DNA of 64,000 nucleotides from Cellulomonas sp. 73-92 (GTDB lineage: Bacteria > Actinomycetota > Actinomycetes > Actinomycetales > Cellulomonadaceae): contig NZ_MKTH01000018.1 of the NCBI RefSeq assembly GCF_001898175.1, forward strand, positions 1-64,000, given 5' to 3'. The notes beneath the pieces are model-generated. The model worked only from the letters and a program-made list of their open reading frames with translations, did not search any database and had not been told where the DNA came from. Shown here in pieces: positions 32,709 through 41,943 of this stretch (position 1 is its first letter; each line of letters begins with the position of its first letter). The translations under genes and the position numbers were made by a program.

Positions 32709-32889
32709 GGTGGCGTCTCCTCTCGCGGGGGATGGCACGCGGACGTCCCGAGTCTGCCCACCTCGGCCGCCGCGCGCACACCGATCCACCGATCGCGCGG
32801 TGTGTCCTCGCTCACGCGATCGGCCGGTGGGCACCCGGCGACGTGCCATGATCGGCAACGGTCCATATCGCCTCGTCAGGGAGTCATCC

Positions 32890-35493
32890 GTGCCCGGTCA
32901 GAACCTCACCCGTGCCGAGGCGCGCGAGCGCGCCGGGATCGTCCAGGCGCGGTCGTACGACGTCGAGCTCGACCTGACGACCTCGGCCACGACCTTCGCC
33001 TCGCGCACAACGATCCGGTTCGGGGCCACGCCGGGGGCGTCCACCTTCGTCGACCTCATCGCGCCCGCGGTGCACGCGGTGCGGCTCAACGGCCGCGACC
33101 TCGACCCCGCCGCGGTGTTCGCCGACTCCCGCATCACGCTGGACGGTCTCGCGGCCGACAACGAGCTGGTCGTGGCGGCCGACTGCGCCTACATGAACAC
33201 CGGCGAGGGGCTGCACCGGTTCGTCGACCCGGTCGACGGCGAGGTGTACCTCTACTCGCAGTTCGAGGTCGCCGACTCGCGGCGCGTGTTCGCGGTGTTC
33301 GAGCAGCCGGACCTCAAGGCGACGTTCACGTTCACCGTCACCGCGCCCGCCCACTGGACGGTCATCTCCAACTCCCCCGCCGCGGCCGAGCCGGAGCCGG
33401 TCCCCGGGGCCGTGAACCGCAACGGCCGCGACACGGGCGCGCGGCGCTGGGCGTTCGCGCCGACGCCGCCGATCTCGTCGTACATCACCGCCGTCGTCGC
33501 GGGGCCCTACGCCGAGGAGCGCCGGGAGCTGACGAGCGTCGACGGGCGCACCATCCCGTTGGGCGTGTACTGCCGGGCGTCGCTGGCGCAGCACCTCGAG
33601 GCCGACGAGATCGCGGACATCACGCGGGCCGGCTTCGCCTTCTACGAGCGCGTCTTCGACCGCCCGTACCCCTTCGAGAAGTACGACCAGATCTTCGTGC
33701 CGGAGTTCAACGCCGGTGCCATGGAGAACGCGGGCGCGGTGACGTTCGTCGAGTCGTACGTGTTCCGGTCCGCGGTCCCGCAGGCGACCGTCGAACGGCG
33801 TGCGGTGACGGTGCTGCACGAGCTCGCGCACATGTGGTTCGGCGACCTGGTGACGATGCGCTGGTGGGACGACCTGTGGCTGAACGAGTCGTTCGCCGAG
33901 TTCCAGTCGACGCGCGCGACGGCCGAGGCGACGCGCTGGGCGAGCGCGTGGACCACGTTCCAGTCCCTCGAGAAGCGCTGGGCCTACGCGCAGGACCAGC
34001 TGCCCTCGACCCACCCCATCGCGGCGGACATCCGCGACCTCGAGGACGTCGAGGTCAACTTCGACGGCATCACCTACGCCAAGGGCGCGTCGGTGCTGCG
34101 CCAGCTCGTCGCGTGGGTGGGGCAGGACGAGTTCGACGCCGGCGTGCGCGCGTACTTCGCCAAGCACGCGTGGGGCAACACGTCGCTGGCCGACCTGCTG
34201 TCCGAGCTGGAGACGACGAGCGGGCGCGACCTGTCCGCGTGGTCCCGGCTGTGGCTCGAGCAGGCGGGCGTCACGCTGCTGCGCCCGCGCATCGCGACCG
34301 ACGCGGACGGCGTCATCACCGCGTTCGACGTGCTCCAGGAGGTGCCCGACGAGCACCCGGTCGCCCGCCCGCACCGCCTGGCGATCGGCGGCTACGACGT
34401 GGCCGCCGACGGCACGCTCGTGCGCGCGTGGCGCGAGGAGCTCGACGTCGACGGGCCGGTCACCCCGGTGCCGGCGCTCGTCGGGCGGCCGCGCCCCGCG
34501 CTCGTCCTGGTCAACGACGACGACCTGGCCTACGCCCGGATCCGGCTCGACGAGCCCTCGCGCGCGACGGCCGCGGCCCACCTCGCCGGCTTCACCTCGT
34601 CGCTGCCGCGCTCGCTCGTCCTCGCCGCGGCCTGGGACGGGACGCGCGACGGCGAGATGTCGGCGCGCGACTACGTCGACATGATGCTGCGGTACCTGCC
34701 GCACGAGACCGACTCGACCGTGGTGCAGGTGCAGCTGCGCCAGCTGCGCACCGCGCTCGACCTCTACGTCGCGCCGGAGCACCGGGCGCAGGCGGCCGCT
34801 GCCGCGGCGGACCGGCTCGCCGCGCTGCTCGGCGACGACAGCGAGGTGGCCGGCGGCTCCGACACCCAGCTACAGCTGCTCAAGGCGTTCGCGATCCACG
34901 CGTCGACGCCCGCCCAGCTCGACCTCGTCGCCGACCTGCTCGACGGCCGCCGCACCCTGCCGGACCGCACCATCGACACGGACCTGCGCTGGGAGCTGCT
35001 GACCTCCCTGGTGGTCGGCGGGCGGGCCGGCGAGGCCGAGATCGCCGCGCAGCTGACGGCCGACGCCACGGCCACCGGCGAGCGCGCCGCCGCCGCCGCC
35101 CGTGCCGCCCTGCCGACGCCCGAGGCCAAGGCCGCCGCGTGGGCGAACCTGCTCGACAGGGACGACCTGCCGAACGCGGTCCAGGCGGCGACGATCGCCG
35201 GCTTCGGCCGGGTCCAGGACCTGTCGCTGCTGCTGCCGTTCGTCGAGCCGTACTTCGCGTCGCTCGAGCGGGTGTGGGCGAGCCGGACCAACGAGATCGC
35301 GCAGAACATCGCCTTCGGACTGCACCCGCTGGAGCTGACCGGGGACGCCCGCGTCGACGTGGTGGCTCGCACCGAGCGGTGGCTGGCCGAGCACCCCGAC
35401 GCCGCCCCCGCGCTGCGCCGCATCGTGGCCGAGCAGGGCGACGACGCGCGCCGCGCGCTGGCCGCCCAGGAGGCCGACCGCCGCCGCGGCTGA
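32890..35493 (+). CDS. pepN: Aminopeptidase N (M1 family)
   Basis: An 867-residue cytoplasmic M1 aminopeptidase. The exopeptidase motif GAMEN (FNAGAMENAGAV) and the zinc motif HELAHMWFG (His310) with the downstream NESFAEF glutamate are intact, and a long C-terminal ERAP1-like helical domain follows. The N-terminus VPGQNLTRAEARERA from the GTG at 32890 matches actinobacterial PepN; AGGGAG lies 7 bases upstream. An ATG at 32848 would add 14 residues unlike the family. It releases N-terminal residues from peptides. Confidence 0.95.
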   Translation: MPGQNLTRAEARERAGIVQARSYDVELDLTTSATTFASRTTIRFGATPGASTFVDLIAPAVHAVRLNGRDLDPAAVFADSRITLDGLAADNELVVAADCAYMNTGEGLHRFVDPVDGEVYLYSQFEVADSRRVFAVFEQPDLKATFTFTVTAPAHWTVISNSPAAAEPEPVPGAVNRNGRDTGARRWAFAPTPPISSYITAVVAGPYAEERRELTSVDGRTIPLGVYCRASLAQHLEADEIADITRAGFAFYERVFDRPYPFEKYDQIFVPEFNAGAMENAGAVTFVESYVFRSAVPQATVERRAVTVLHELAHMWFGDLVTMRWWDDLWLNESFAEFQSTRATAEATRWASAWTTFQSLEKRWAYAQDQLPSTHPIAADIRDLEDVEVNFDGITYAKGASVLRQLVAWVGQDEFDAGVRAYFAKHAWGNTSLADLLSELETTSGRDLSAWSRLWLEQAGVTLLRPRIATDADGVITAFDVLQEVPDEHPVARPHRLAIGGYDVAADGTLVRAWREELDVDGPVTPVPALVGRPRPALVLVNDDDLAYARIRLDEPSRATAAAHLAGFTSSLPRSLVLAAAWDGTRDGEMSARDYVDMMLRYLPHETDSTVVQVQLRQLRTALDLYVAPEHRAQAAAAAADRLAALLGDDSEVAGGSDTQLQLLKAFAIHASTPAQLDLVADLLDGRRTLPDRTIDTDLRWELLTSLVVGGRAGEAEIAAQLTADATATGERAAAAARAALPTPEAKAAAWANLLDRDDLPNAVQAATIAGFGRVQDLSLLLPFVEPYFASLERVWASRTNEIAQNIAFGLHPLELTGDARVDVVARTERWLAEHPDAAPALRRIVAEQGDDARRALAAQEADRRRG

Positions 35494-35510
35494 GGTGGCC
35501 TCAGCCGCGG
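35484..35510. terminator. Bidirectional 12-bp hairpin containing both stop codons
   Basis: CCGCGGCTGAGG, loop TGG, CCTCAGCCGCGG: a perfect repeat. The TGA of pepN (35491-35493) and the TGA of malQ (TCA at 35501-35503) sit in opposite arms and pair with each other in the folded RNA. It likely terminates both convergent genes. Confidence 0.7.
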
Positions 35511-37636
35511 TCCATCACCGCGGCCAGCGAGGCGAGCCGGGCGTTGTCGAACAGGTCCTCGACCAGCACGACGCGCCCGGCGGAGTCGGCCAGCGGGACC
35601 TTCCAGTTGGGGTACTCGCGGTCCGTGCCGGGCTGGTTCTGCGCGCGGCGCTCCCCCACCGAGTCGGTGAGGGCGACCCCGACGAGGACCGCCGGCGTGG
35701 CCAGGACCCAGCGGTGCAGCGCCTCGACGACCTCACGCTCCGAGGGCTGGTCGCCGAGCAGCCCGCGGCCGCGCAGCGCGGCGATCATCCGCTCGCGCTC
35801 GTCGTCGGCCTCGGCCGCGACCTCCTCGACGGGCTTGGTCAGCAGCCCGAGGCGTGCCCGCAGGGCCACGTGCTCGCCGGCGAGGTAGCCGGCGGTCGGC
35901 GGCAGGTCGTGCGTGGTCACGCTCGCCAGGGTGAGGCGGCGGTACTGCTCGGGCGGCAGGGGGTTGCCGAGGTGGTCCTTCTCGAACCACAGCACGGACG
36001 TGCCGAGGATGCCGCGCTCGGCCAGGTAGTCGCGCACCCACGGCTCGACCGTGCCGAGGTCCTCCCCGATCACCACCGCGCCGGCGCGGTGCGCCTCGAG
36101 CGCGAGGATGCCGACGAGCGCCTCGTGGTCGTAGCGGACGTAGGCGCCTTCGGTCGCGGGGTGGCCCCGCGGGACCCACCACAGCCGGAACAGCCCGATG
36201 ACGTGGTCGATCCGCAACGCGCCCGCGTGCCGCAGCAGGGTGCGGATCATGTCCCGGTAGGGGCGGTAGCCGGCGCGCGCGAGCGCGTCGGGGTGCCACG
36301 GCGGCTGCGACCAGTCCTGCCCCTGCTGGTTGTACATGTCCGGCGGCGCGCCCACGGTGGCGCCGGTGGCCATCACCTCGCCGAGCGCCCACGCGTCGGC
36401 CCCCTCGGGATGGGCGCCCACCGCGAGGTCGTGCATGATGCCGATCCGCATCCCGGCCTCGCGGGCCGCCCGCTGCGCGGCCGCGAGCTGCTCGTCGGCC
36501 ACCCACTGCAGCCACTCGTGGAAGACGACCCGGTCGGCCAGCTCGGCACGCGCGGCGGCCACGAGGTCCGACGTGACGTCCCGCGCCGCGTCCGGCCAGC
36601 CCGTGATCCCGCCGTACCGCTCGGTGAGCGCGCACCACAGCGCGAAGGTCTCCAGGCCCGGGCTCTCGGCGGCGACGTAGTCGTCGAACGCCTGCTGCCG
36701 GGCGGGCGAGCGCGGCGCGGCGAAGACGACCTCGAGCGCCGCCTTCTTCGCCGTCCAGGCGACGTCGCGGTCGATCTGGCGCGGGTCGTCGCCGAGCGCG
36801 AGGGCCGGCTCGGCGGCCCACTCGACGAGCGCGCGGTCGGCCGACGAGAGGTACGCCGCCTCCCGCACGTCCTCGACCCGGATGTAGAGCGGGTTGACGA
36901 ACCGGCGCGTCGCCGGGAGGTAGGGGCTCGGCGTCATCGGCGTCGTCGGCTCGGCGGCGGCCAGGGGGTTGACCAGGACGAAGTCGGCGCCGGAGCGCCG
37001 GCCCGCCAGGGCGACGACCTCCGCCAGGTCGCTGAGGTCGCCAACGCCCCAGGAGGCCCGTGACCGGATCGAGTACAGCTGCGCCAGGTAGCCCCACGCG
37101 CGGCGCCGCTCGAGCCCGCCGATCAGCTCGAGCCGGTCCGGGGTGACGACGACGGGGGCGTGCGCGGTCGTGTCGGGCAGCCGCGCGTACATCTCGTGCC
37201 AGCCGAGCGGCAGGTCCGCCGGCAGCGTGAACGTCGCGCGGCCGACGAGACGGCCGTCCACCGCCCGCGGCTCCACCCAGACGTCGGCCTGCACCAGGTC
37301 GCGGCGGCCGCCACCGGCCTCGTCGTCCAGCTCGATCCAGGCCGTGACCGCCTCGCCGTGCGAGACGTGCACCGGCACGTGGACCTGCCGTCCGGCGCGC
37401 ACGACGACGACGGGCGGCAGCACCCGGCGCCAGGGCGCGTGGTCGACGTTCTGGAGCGCCAGCGCGATCCGCTCGGGCGACGAGGCGTCGACGCCGAGCG
37501 CGGCGAGCACCGCCACGAGCGTCTGCGCCGACGCGGCGTGGTGCCCGCCGTCGTGCCCGTGGTAGTCCGGGACCACGCCGTACGCGGCGGCGAGCCGCAG
37601 CAGCGACTCGTCGGGAGGCGTGACCGCGTCGGGCAT
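35501..37636 (-). CDS. malQ: 4-alpha-glucanotransferase (amylomaltase)
   Basis: A 711-residue GH77 enzyme that transfers maltosyl and longer alpha-1,4-glucan units. An N-terminal extension of about 170 residues (beta-sandwich, usual in actinobacterial MalQ) precedes the barrel, which starts at GYLAQLYSIRSRASWGVGDL. Catalytic motifs are LRIDHVIGLFRLWW (nucleophile Asp), VIGEDLGTVEPWV (acid/base Glu) and TTHDLPPTAGYL (transition-state Asp). The ATG has GGAAGGATG upstream. It follows EIIB and EIIA genes on the same strand, 52 bases from EIIA. Confidence 0.95.
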   Translation of the reverse strand: MPDAVTPPDESLLRLAAAYGVVPDYHGHDGGHHAASAQTLVAVLAALGVDASSPERIALALQNVDHAPWRRVLPPVVVVRAGRQVHVPVHVSHGEAVTAWIELDDEAGGGRRDLVQADVWVEPRAVDGRLVGRATFTLPADLPLGWHEMYARLPDTTAHAPVVVTPDRLELIGGLERRRAWGYLAQLYSIRSRASWGVGDLSDLAEVVALAGRRSGADFVLVNPLAAAEPTTPMTPSPYLPATRRFVNPLYIRVEDVREAAYLSSADRALVEWAAEPALALGDDPRQIDRDVAWTAKKAALEVVFAAPRSPARQQAFDDYVAAESPGLETFALWCALTERYGGITGWPDAARDVTSDLVAAARAELADRVVFHEWLQWVADEQLAAAQRAAREAGMRIGIMHDLAVGAHPEGADAWALGEVMATGATVGAPPDMYNQQGQDWSQPPWHPDALARAGYRPYRDMIRTLLRHAGALRIDHVIGLFRLWWVPRGHPATEGAYVRYDHEALVGILALEAHRAGAVVIGEDLGTVEPWVRDYLAERGILGTSVLWFEKDHLGNPLPPEQYRRLTLASVTTHDLPPTAGYLAGEHVALRARLGLLTKPVEEVAAEADDERERMIAALRGRGLLGDQPSEREVVEALHRWVLATPAVLVGVALTDSVGERRAQNQPGTDREYPNWKVPLADSAGRVVLVEDLFDNARLASLAAVMDRG

Positions 37637-37688
37637 GCGGACATCCTTCCATCGGGCACCGGGGAGCGGCTCACGGCCCGCCGGGGCG

Positions 37689-38144
37689 TCAGTCGACCCA
37701 GTCCAGCAGCGGCTGACCGGCGGCGACCGTCTCCCCCGGCTCGAGGAGCAGGTGGACGTCCTCGGGCACCGCCTGGAGCGCGATCACCGGGCAGATCGTC
37801 GCGTGCCCGCCGGCGGCCACGTCGAGCGGGGACCAGGTGACGATCCGCTCCCCGGCGCGCACCTGCTGGCCCGCGGCCACGTGCGGCTCGAACCCGGCAC
37901 CGGCCAGCGTCACGGTGTCGATGCCGAGGTGGACCAGCACGGACCGCTCGTCGGACACCCGGATGGCGAAGGCGTGCGGGTGCAGGGCCGCGACCACCCC
38001 GTCCACTGGCGACACGACGTGCTGCACGGCCGTGCGCACCGGCTCCACGGCCACCCCGGGGCCGACCATCCCCTGCGCGAACACGACGTCCGGCACCGCG
38101 TCGAGCGCGCGGACGGTCCCGGCCACGGGGCTCGCGAGCCGCAC
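37689..38144 (-). CDS. PTS glucose-type EIIA
   Basis: A 151-residue stand-alone EIIA of the glucose/Crr class. SPVAGTVRALDAVPDVVFAQG starts the domain; SPVDGVVAALHPHAFAI and VLVHLGIDTV carry the two active-site histidines, the latter being the phosphorylated one; GERIVTWSPLDV and CPVIAL close it. It accepts phosphate from HPr and passes it to an EIIB. The GTG start is 9 bases after the EIIB gene. No EIIC is nearby, so it must serve a permease encoded elsewhere and could also have regulatory roles. Confidence 0.9.
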   Translation of the reverse strand: MRLASPVAGTVRALDAVPDVVFAQGMVGPGVAVEPVRTAVQHVVSPVDGVVAALHPHAFAIRVSDERSVLVHLGIDTVTLAGAGFEPHVAAGQQVRAGERIVTWSPLDVAAGGHATICPVIALQAVPEDVHLLLEPGETVAAGQPLLDWVD

Positions 38145-38153
38145 GGCGGTCCT

Positions 38154-38384
38154 CTAGCGGATCGAGTCGATCTCGGCGGCGAGCCCGTCGGCCTCGGGTC
38201 CGACGATGACCTGCACCACGTGCCCGGACCGGACGACGCCGAACGCCCCCGAGGCCCGCAGCCTGGTCTCGTCGACCGCGCCCGTGTCGGTGACCTCGAC
38301 GCGCAGCCGCGTGATGCACGGCTCGACGCCGACGACGTTCCCGGCGCCACCGAGCGCGGCGAGGATCTGCTCTGCCTTGCTCAT
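38154..38384 (-). CDS. PTS glucose-type EIIB, stand-alone
   Basis: A 76-residue EIIB domain: AEQILAALGGAGNVVGVEPCITRLRVEV with the phosphorylatable Cys in the CITRLR motif, ending in VIVGPEADGLAAEI. It starts at ATG 38384, with GAGGG upstream. It belongs to the glucose/N-acetylglucosamine family of PTS permeases, in which EIIB is usually fused to EIIC; here it is a separate 76-residue protein followed by EIIA. The sugar carried cannot be told; co-transcription with malQ hints at glucose or glucosides. Confidence 0.9.
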   Translation of the reverse strand: MSKAEQILAALGGAGNVVGVEPCITRLRVEVTDTGAVDETRLRASGAFGVVRSGHVVQVIVGPEADGLAAEIDSIR

Positions 38385-38462
38385 CGGCCCTCCGTGTCGC
38401 TCGACGTCTGCCCAGCGTAGGGCGGTGCCGGGAGCGGCGCGAGGGCGTGTGAGGATGGGCGG

Positions 38463-38846
38463 GTGCGTACCGGCTCCTTCTACGAGGCGGTCGGCGGCCA
38501 CGACACCTTCGTCCGGCTGGTCGACGAGTTCTACCGCGGCGTCGCGACGGACCCGGTGCTCCGCCCGCTGTACCCGGAGGAGGACCTCGCCCCGGCGGCG
38601 CAGCGGCTCACCCTCTTCCTCGAGCAGTACTGGGGCGGACCGACGACCTACTCGCAGACCCGCGGCCACCCGCGGTTGCGCCTGCGGCACGCGCCCTTCG
38701 CGGTGAACCCGGAGGCCCGGGACCGGTGGCTCATGCACATGCGCGCCGCGCTCGACACACTCGGTCTCGCGCCCCTGCCGAAGGCGGAGCTGTGGGACTA
38801 CCTGGAGCGGGCCGCGCACTCACTCGTCAACACCTTCGAGGAGTAG
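38463..38846 (+). CDS. glbO: Truncated haemoglobin, group II (GlbO type)
   Basis: A 127-residue 2-on-2 globin. Hallmarks of group II are visible: [19 protein letters not shown], Tyr-rich CD region [19 protein letters not shown], and [15 protein letters not shown] with the proximal His, then the G8 tryptophan in RDRWLMHM. Such globins bind oxygen tightly and protect against nitric oxide and peroxide. The start is GTG at 38463. It is divergent from the EIIB gene by 78 bases and followed by the acyl-CoA thioesterase. Confidence 0.93.
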   Translation: MRTGSFYEAVGGHDTFVRLVDEFYRGVATDPVLRPLYPEEDLAPAAQRLTLFLEQYWGGPTTYSQTRGHPRLRLRHAPFAVNPEARDRWLMHMRAALDTLGLAPLPKAELWDYLERAAHSLVNTFEE

Positions 38847-38872
38847 CGACGAACGACGACCCGATCCAGCCG

Positions 38873-39709
38873 GTGCTGGACGCGCTCGACCTGCGGCCCG
38901 GGGACGCGCCGGACACGTTCACGGGCGACAACCTGCGGGTGCCGACCCGGCGGGTGTTCGGCGGGCAGGTCCTCGCCCAGTCGCTGCTCGCGGCCGGCCG
39001 CACGGTCGACCCCGGCCGGCTGCCCCACTCGCTGCACGGCTACTTCCTTCGCCCGGGCGACGTCGCCGCGCCGATCCGGTTCGACGTGGAGCGCCTGCGC
39101 GACGGGCGCTCCTTCAGCGCCCGGCGCACCCACGCGCGGCAGGGCGAGGGCCCGATCCTGTCGATGAGCGCCTCGTTCCAGGAGGAGCAGCCCGGCATCG
39201 ACTTCGCCGAGCGGCCGCCCCGCGGGATCCCCGGACCCGAGGACGTCCCCTCGGCGGCCGAGCACCTCGCGGCGGTCGACCACCCCGTCGCCCGGTTCTG
39301 GACCGAGAGCGCCTTCGACCTGCGGCACGTGGGCGGCGCCGTCTACGTGCACCCGGACCGCGAGCGCACCGGCCGCCAGCTCGTCTGGCTGCGGACGCGC
39401 GGCGCGGTCCCGGACGACCAGCTGCTCCACCGCGCCCTCCTCGCCTACGCGTGCGACCAGGTGATGCTCGAGCCGATCCTGCGGCACGCCGGCCTGTCCT
39501 GGTCGTCGGACGGCCTGTCGATCGCGTCGCTCGACCACGCGATGTGGTGGCACCGGGACGTCCGCGTCGACGACTGGCTGCTCTTCGTCCAGAACTCCCC
39601 GTCCGGGCAGGGCGGGCGCGGCCTGGGCGCCGCGCGCGTGTTCGACCGGGACGGCGTGCTCGTCGCGTCCATCGCGCAGGAAGGCATGGTGCGGGTGCCG
39701 CTCGGGTAG
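38873..39709 (+). CDS. tesB: Acyl-CoA thioesterase II
   Basis: A protein of about 278 residues with the double hot-dog fold of TesB. Typical segments: RVFGGQVLAQSLLAA, SLHGYFLRPGD, GRSFSARRTHARQ, LLAYACDQVMLEP (catalytic Asp), and SIASLDHAMWWHR with the following VDDWLLFVQNSP. I give the GTG at 38873, but reading in frame upstream (TNDDPIQP) also looks TesB-like and reaches the globin stop, so the true start may be slightly upstream or inside the globin gene. It hydrolyses medium and long acyl-CoAs. Confidence 0.9.
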   Translation: MLDALDLRPGDAPDTFTGDNLRVPTRRVFGGQVLAQSLLAAGRTVDPGRLPHSLHGYFLRPGDVAAPIRFDVERLRDGRSFSARRTHARQGEGPILSMSASFQEEQPGIDFAERPPRGIPGPEDVPSAAEHLAAVDHPVARFWTESAFDLRHVGGAVYVHPDRERTGRQLVWLRTRGAVPDDQLLHRALLAYACDQVMLEPILRHAGLSWSSDGLSIASLDHAMWWHRDVRVDDWLLFVQNSPSGQGGRGLGAARVFDRDGVLVASIAQEGMVRVPLG

Positions 39710-39720
39710 CCGTCGCGCCC

Positions 39721-40188
39721 CTAGTGCCGGCGCCGGAAGACGATCGGCTCCCCGACGTACGGCTCCCACGCCCTGCGCTGCTCCTCCTGGATCCGGCGCG
39801 GCCGGCCGGTCGAAGCCTCCACGAGGACGATCGTCGCCGTCGAGCGGGCGTACACGGCCGGGTCCGGCCCCTCGTCGCGCACCTCGTAGCAGACGTCGAT
39901 GCTCGCGCCGCCGAGCCGCCCGATCCACAGGTCGACGATCACGGGCGTGCGCCGGTAGCCCAGCGGCAGGAGGTACTCGATCTCCTGGCGTGCGACGAGC
40001 GTCGCCAGCTCCGCGCCGGGGCCGCCGTCCAGCACCGCGGTCGGCCAGGCGTCCTCGCGCTCGTCGTGCCGCCAGAACGCCTCGATCCGCGCCTCCTCCA
40101 GCAGCTGGAGCATCGCCGCGTTGTTGACGTGCCGGTACGCATCGACGTCGCCCCAGCGCAGCTGCACCGGGACCGCGAGCCTGGCCAT
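39721..40188 (-). CDS. Hot-dog-fold acyl-CoA thioesterase (4HBT family)
   Basis: A 155-residue single hot-dog protein like YbgC or FcoT-type esterases: VQLRWGDVDAYRHVNNAAML carries the catalytic Asp and the HVNN motif; the central strand YEVRDEG and the C-terminal RPRRIQEEQRRAWEP fit actinobacterial relatives. The ATG has AAGGGGG 6 bases upstream. It is convergent with tesB. Substrate is unknown; a thioester of a short or aromatic acid is likely. Confidence 0.87.
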   Translation of the reverse strand: MARLAVPVQLRWGDVDAYRHVNNAAMLQLLEEARIEAFWRHDEREDAWPTAVLDGGPGAELATLVARQEIEYLLPLGYRRTPVIVDLWIGRLGGASIDVCYEVRDEGPDPAVYARSTATIVLVEASTGRPRRIQEEQRRAWEPYVGEPIVFRRRH

Positions 40189-40280
40189 GGTTCCCCCTTC
40201 GTCGTCGAGCGCCATCCTGCCCCTGCCCGTGCCCGACGAACGAACGCGCCCACCCCGCGAACGGCCGGCCCGAGGGCGCG

Positions 40281-41897
40281 TCAGGCGCGGGTCGCGGCGC
40301 GGGCGGCCTGGCGTCGGCACGTGTCCAGGGCGGCCAGCTCGTCCGCCACCGGTGCCAGCACGCGCTCGCGGGCGACGCGGCCGACCGCCGCCGTCAGCCG
40401 TCGGCGGGCGGCCCGGGCCCGGCGGCGCCCGGCCAGGCGGGCCACCAGCGCCGCGAGGCCCGCGACGAGCCAGCCGGCCACGACGCCGCCGACCGCCAGC
40501 CACGTCGGCACCGGCAGGGCACCCCAGTGGGGCATCGCGAGGGGCGGCAGGCGCAGGTAGCCCACGAGCCAGACGGCCCCGAGCCACGCCAGCCCCGCGA
40601 CCGCCGCCGCGAGCAGCAGCCACTGCACCCCTCCGACCACCCGCCACCACGCCGCGGGACGGTCGGCGAGCAGGGGCGTGCCGGCGACCGCGCGGTCGAG
40701 GTCGTCGGCGAGGCCGTCGGTCGTCGTGCGCTCGCGCGCGGCGACCTGCCAGGCCTCGGGCGCGTCCGCCATCGCCTCACCGACCAGGTCGCGGGCGGCG
40801 ACGGCCGCGCGGGCCCTGGCCGTCGCTCCCGCCGGCGGCAGCGACGTGGGCTCGGGCAGCCCGCTCGGGACGCCGCCGAGGTGGAGCCGGCGCAGCGGAT
40901 CCGGTCGGAACCGGGCCAACCACCGCAGCGGCGGCCAGCCCGTCCGGGCTCCGGCCCGCCGGACCGTCGCGCGACGAACCGCGTCGGTCACCAGGTCGAC
41001 ACCCGCGACCTGCGCGAACGCGGCCACGAGCCGGTCCGTCGCGGCGGCCCTGACCGTCGGCGGGGTCCCCGAGCCGCAGGCCGCGACCACCCGCTCGGCC
41101 ACCGCGCGCTCGTCGGCCGCCCACCGCCCGGCGGCCGCATGCCGCCGGGCCGTCGCCTGCGCGAGGACGCCGCGCAGGTCGTCGACGCCCTGACCGGTCC
41201 GCGCCGAGACCGCGAGCGTGCGCACGTCGCCGAGGCCGTCGGCGGCGGCCAGCCGCCGCAGGTCGACGAGGACGGCCGAGGTCTGCGCCGCGTCGAGCCG
41301 GTCCGCCTGGTTGAGCACCAGCACGGTCACCGACTCGTGCCCGGCCCAGCCGCGCAGGTAGCGCGTGTGCAGCGCCGCGTCGGCGTACTTCTGGGGGTCG
41401 ACGACCCACACCAGCAGGTCGGCGCGCTGCACCAGCCGGTCGGCCCGCACCCGGTGCTCCTCGACGATCGAGTCGAGGTCGGGCAGGTCGAGGAGCACCA
41501 GGCCGGCGGCCTGCGCCGCGCCGGCCGCGCCGCGACGCCGCAGCCGTGCGGCGACCCCCGGTCCCATGTCGCGGCGCTCCCGCACGGCCAGCCAGTCGAG
41601 CAGCGGGCCCGCGCCCGGCCCCCACACGGCCGCGAGCGCGTGCGCGGTCGTCGGGCGCTGCACCCCCGTCCTCGCCAGGTCGACCCCCGCCAGCGCGTTG
41701 AGCAGCGACGACTTGCCGGACCCGGTGGCCCCGGCGAGCGCGACGACCGTGTGCTCGGCGGACAGGCCCGCCCGCTCGGTGGCCCGCTGCACCACCGCAC
41801 GCCCCTCCGCGACGAGGTCGGCCGGCAGGCGCCCCTCGCCCGCGTCGAGCGCGGCGGTGAGCGCCTCCCCCCGCTCCGCGAGCGTCAGCGCCGCCAC
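40281..41897 (-). CDS. Membrane GTPase, YfjP-like (GTPase pair 2, type B)
   Basis: A 538-residue GTPase. P-loop ALAGATGSGKSSLLNAL (about 54-70), switch region GVQRPTT, G3 LLDLPDLDSI, then LLVWVVDPQKYADAALHTRYL and the G4-like VLVLNQADRLDAA (NQxD). Two membrane helices lie near residues 420-470 (VQWLLLAAAVAGLAWLGAVW and LAVGGVVAGWLVAGLAALV). It is closely related to the gene at 46290. I chose GTG 41897 with GGGGGG upstream, 46 bases after the stop of its partner. Probably a membrane-associated dynamin/septin-like GTPase; function unknown. Confidence 0.78.
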   Translation of the reverse strand: MAALTLAERGEALTAALDAGEGRLPADLVAEGRAVVQRATERAGLSAEHTVVALAGATGSGKSSLLNALAGVDLARTGVQRPTTAHALAAVWGPGAGPLLDWLAVRERRDMGPGVAARLRRRGAAGAAQAAGLVLLDLPDLDSIVEEHRVRADRLVQRADLLVWVVDPQKYADAALHTRYLRGWAGHESVTVLVLNQADRLDAAQTSAVLVDLRRLAAADGLGDVRTLAVSARTGQGVDDLRGVLAQATARRHAAAGRWAADERAVAERVVAACGSGTPPTVRAAATDRLVAAFAQVAGVDLVTDAVRRATVRRAGARTGWPPLRWLARFRPDPLRRLHLGGVPSGLPEPTSLPPAGATARARAAVAARDLVGEAMADAPEAWQVAARERTTTDGLADDLDRAVAGTPLLADRPAAWWRVVGGVQWLLLAAAVAGLAWLGAVWLVGYLRLPPLAMPHWGALPVPTWLAVGGVVAGWLVAGLAALVARLAGRRRARAARRRLTAAVGRVARERVLAPVADELAALDTCRRQAARAATRA

Positions 41898-41943
41898 GGT
41901 GGCCCCCCGGCATCGGGACCGGCCGGGCCCCGTCGAGCCGGCG

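Noticed and set aside
31701..35888. A plus-strand frame of about 1395 codons overlapping pepN
   Set aside because: Out of frame with pepN and low complexity; pepN has all catalytic motifs in the other frame.
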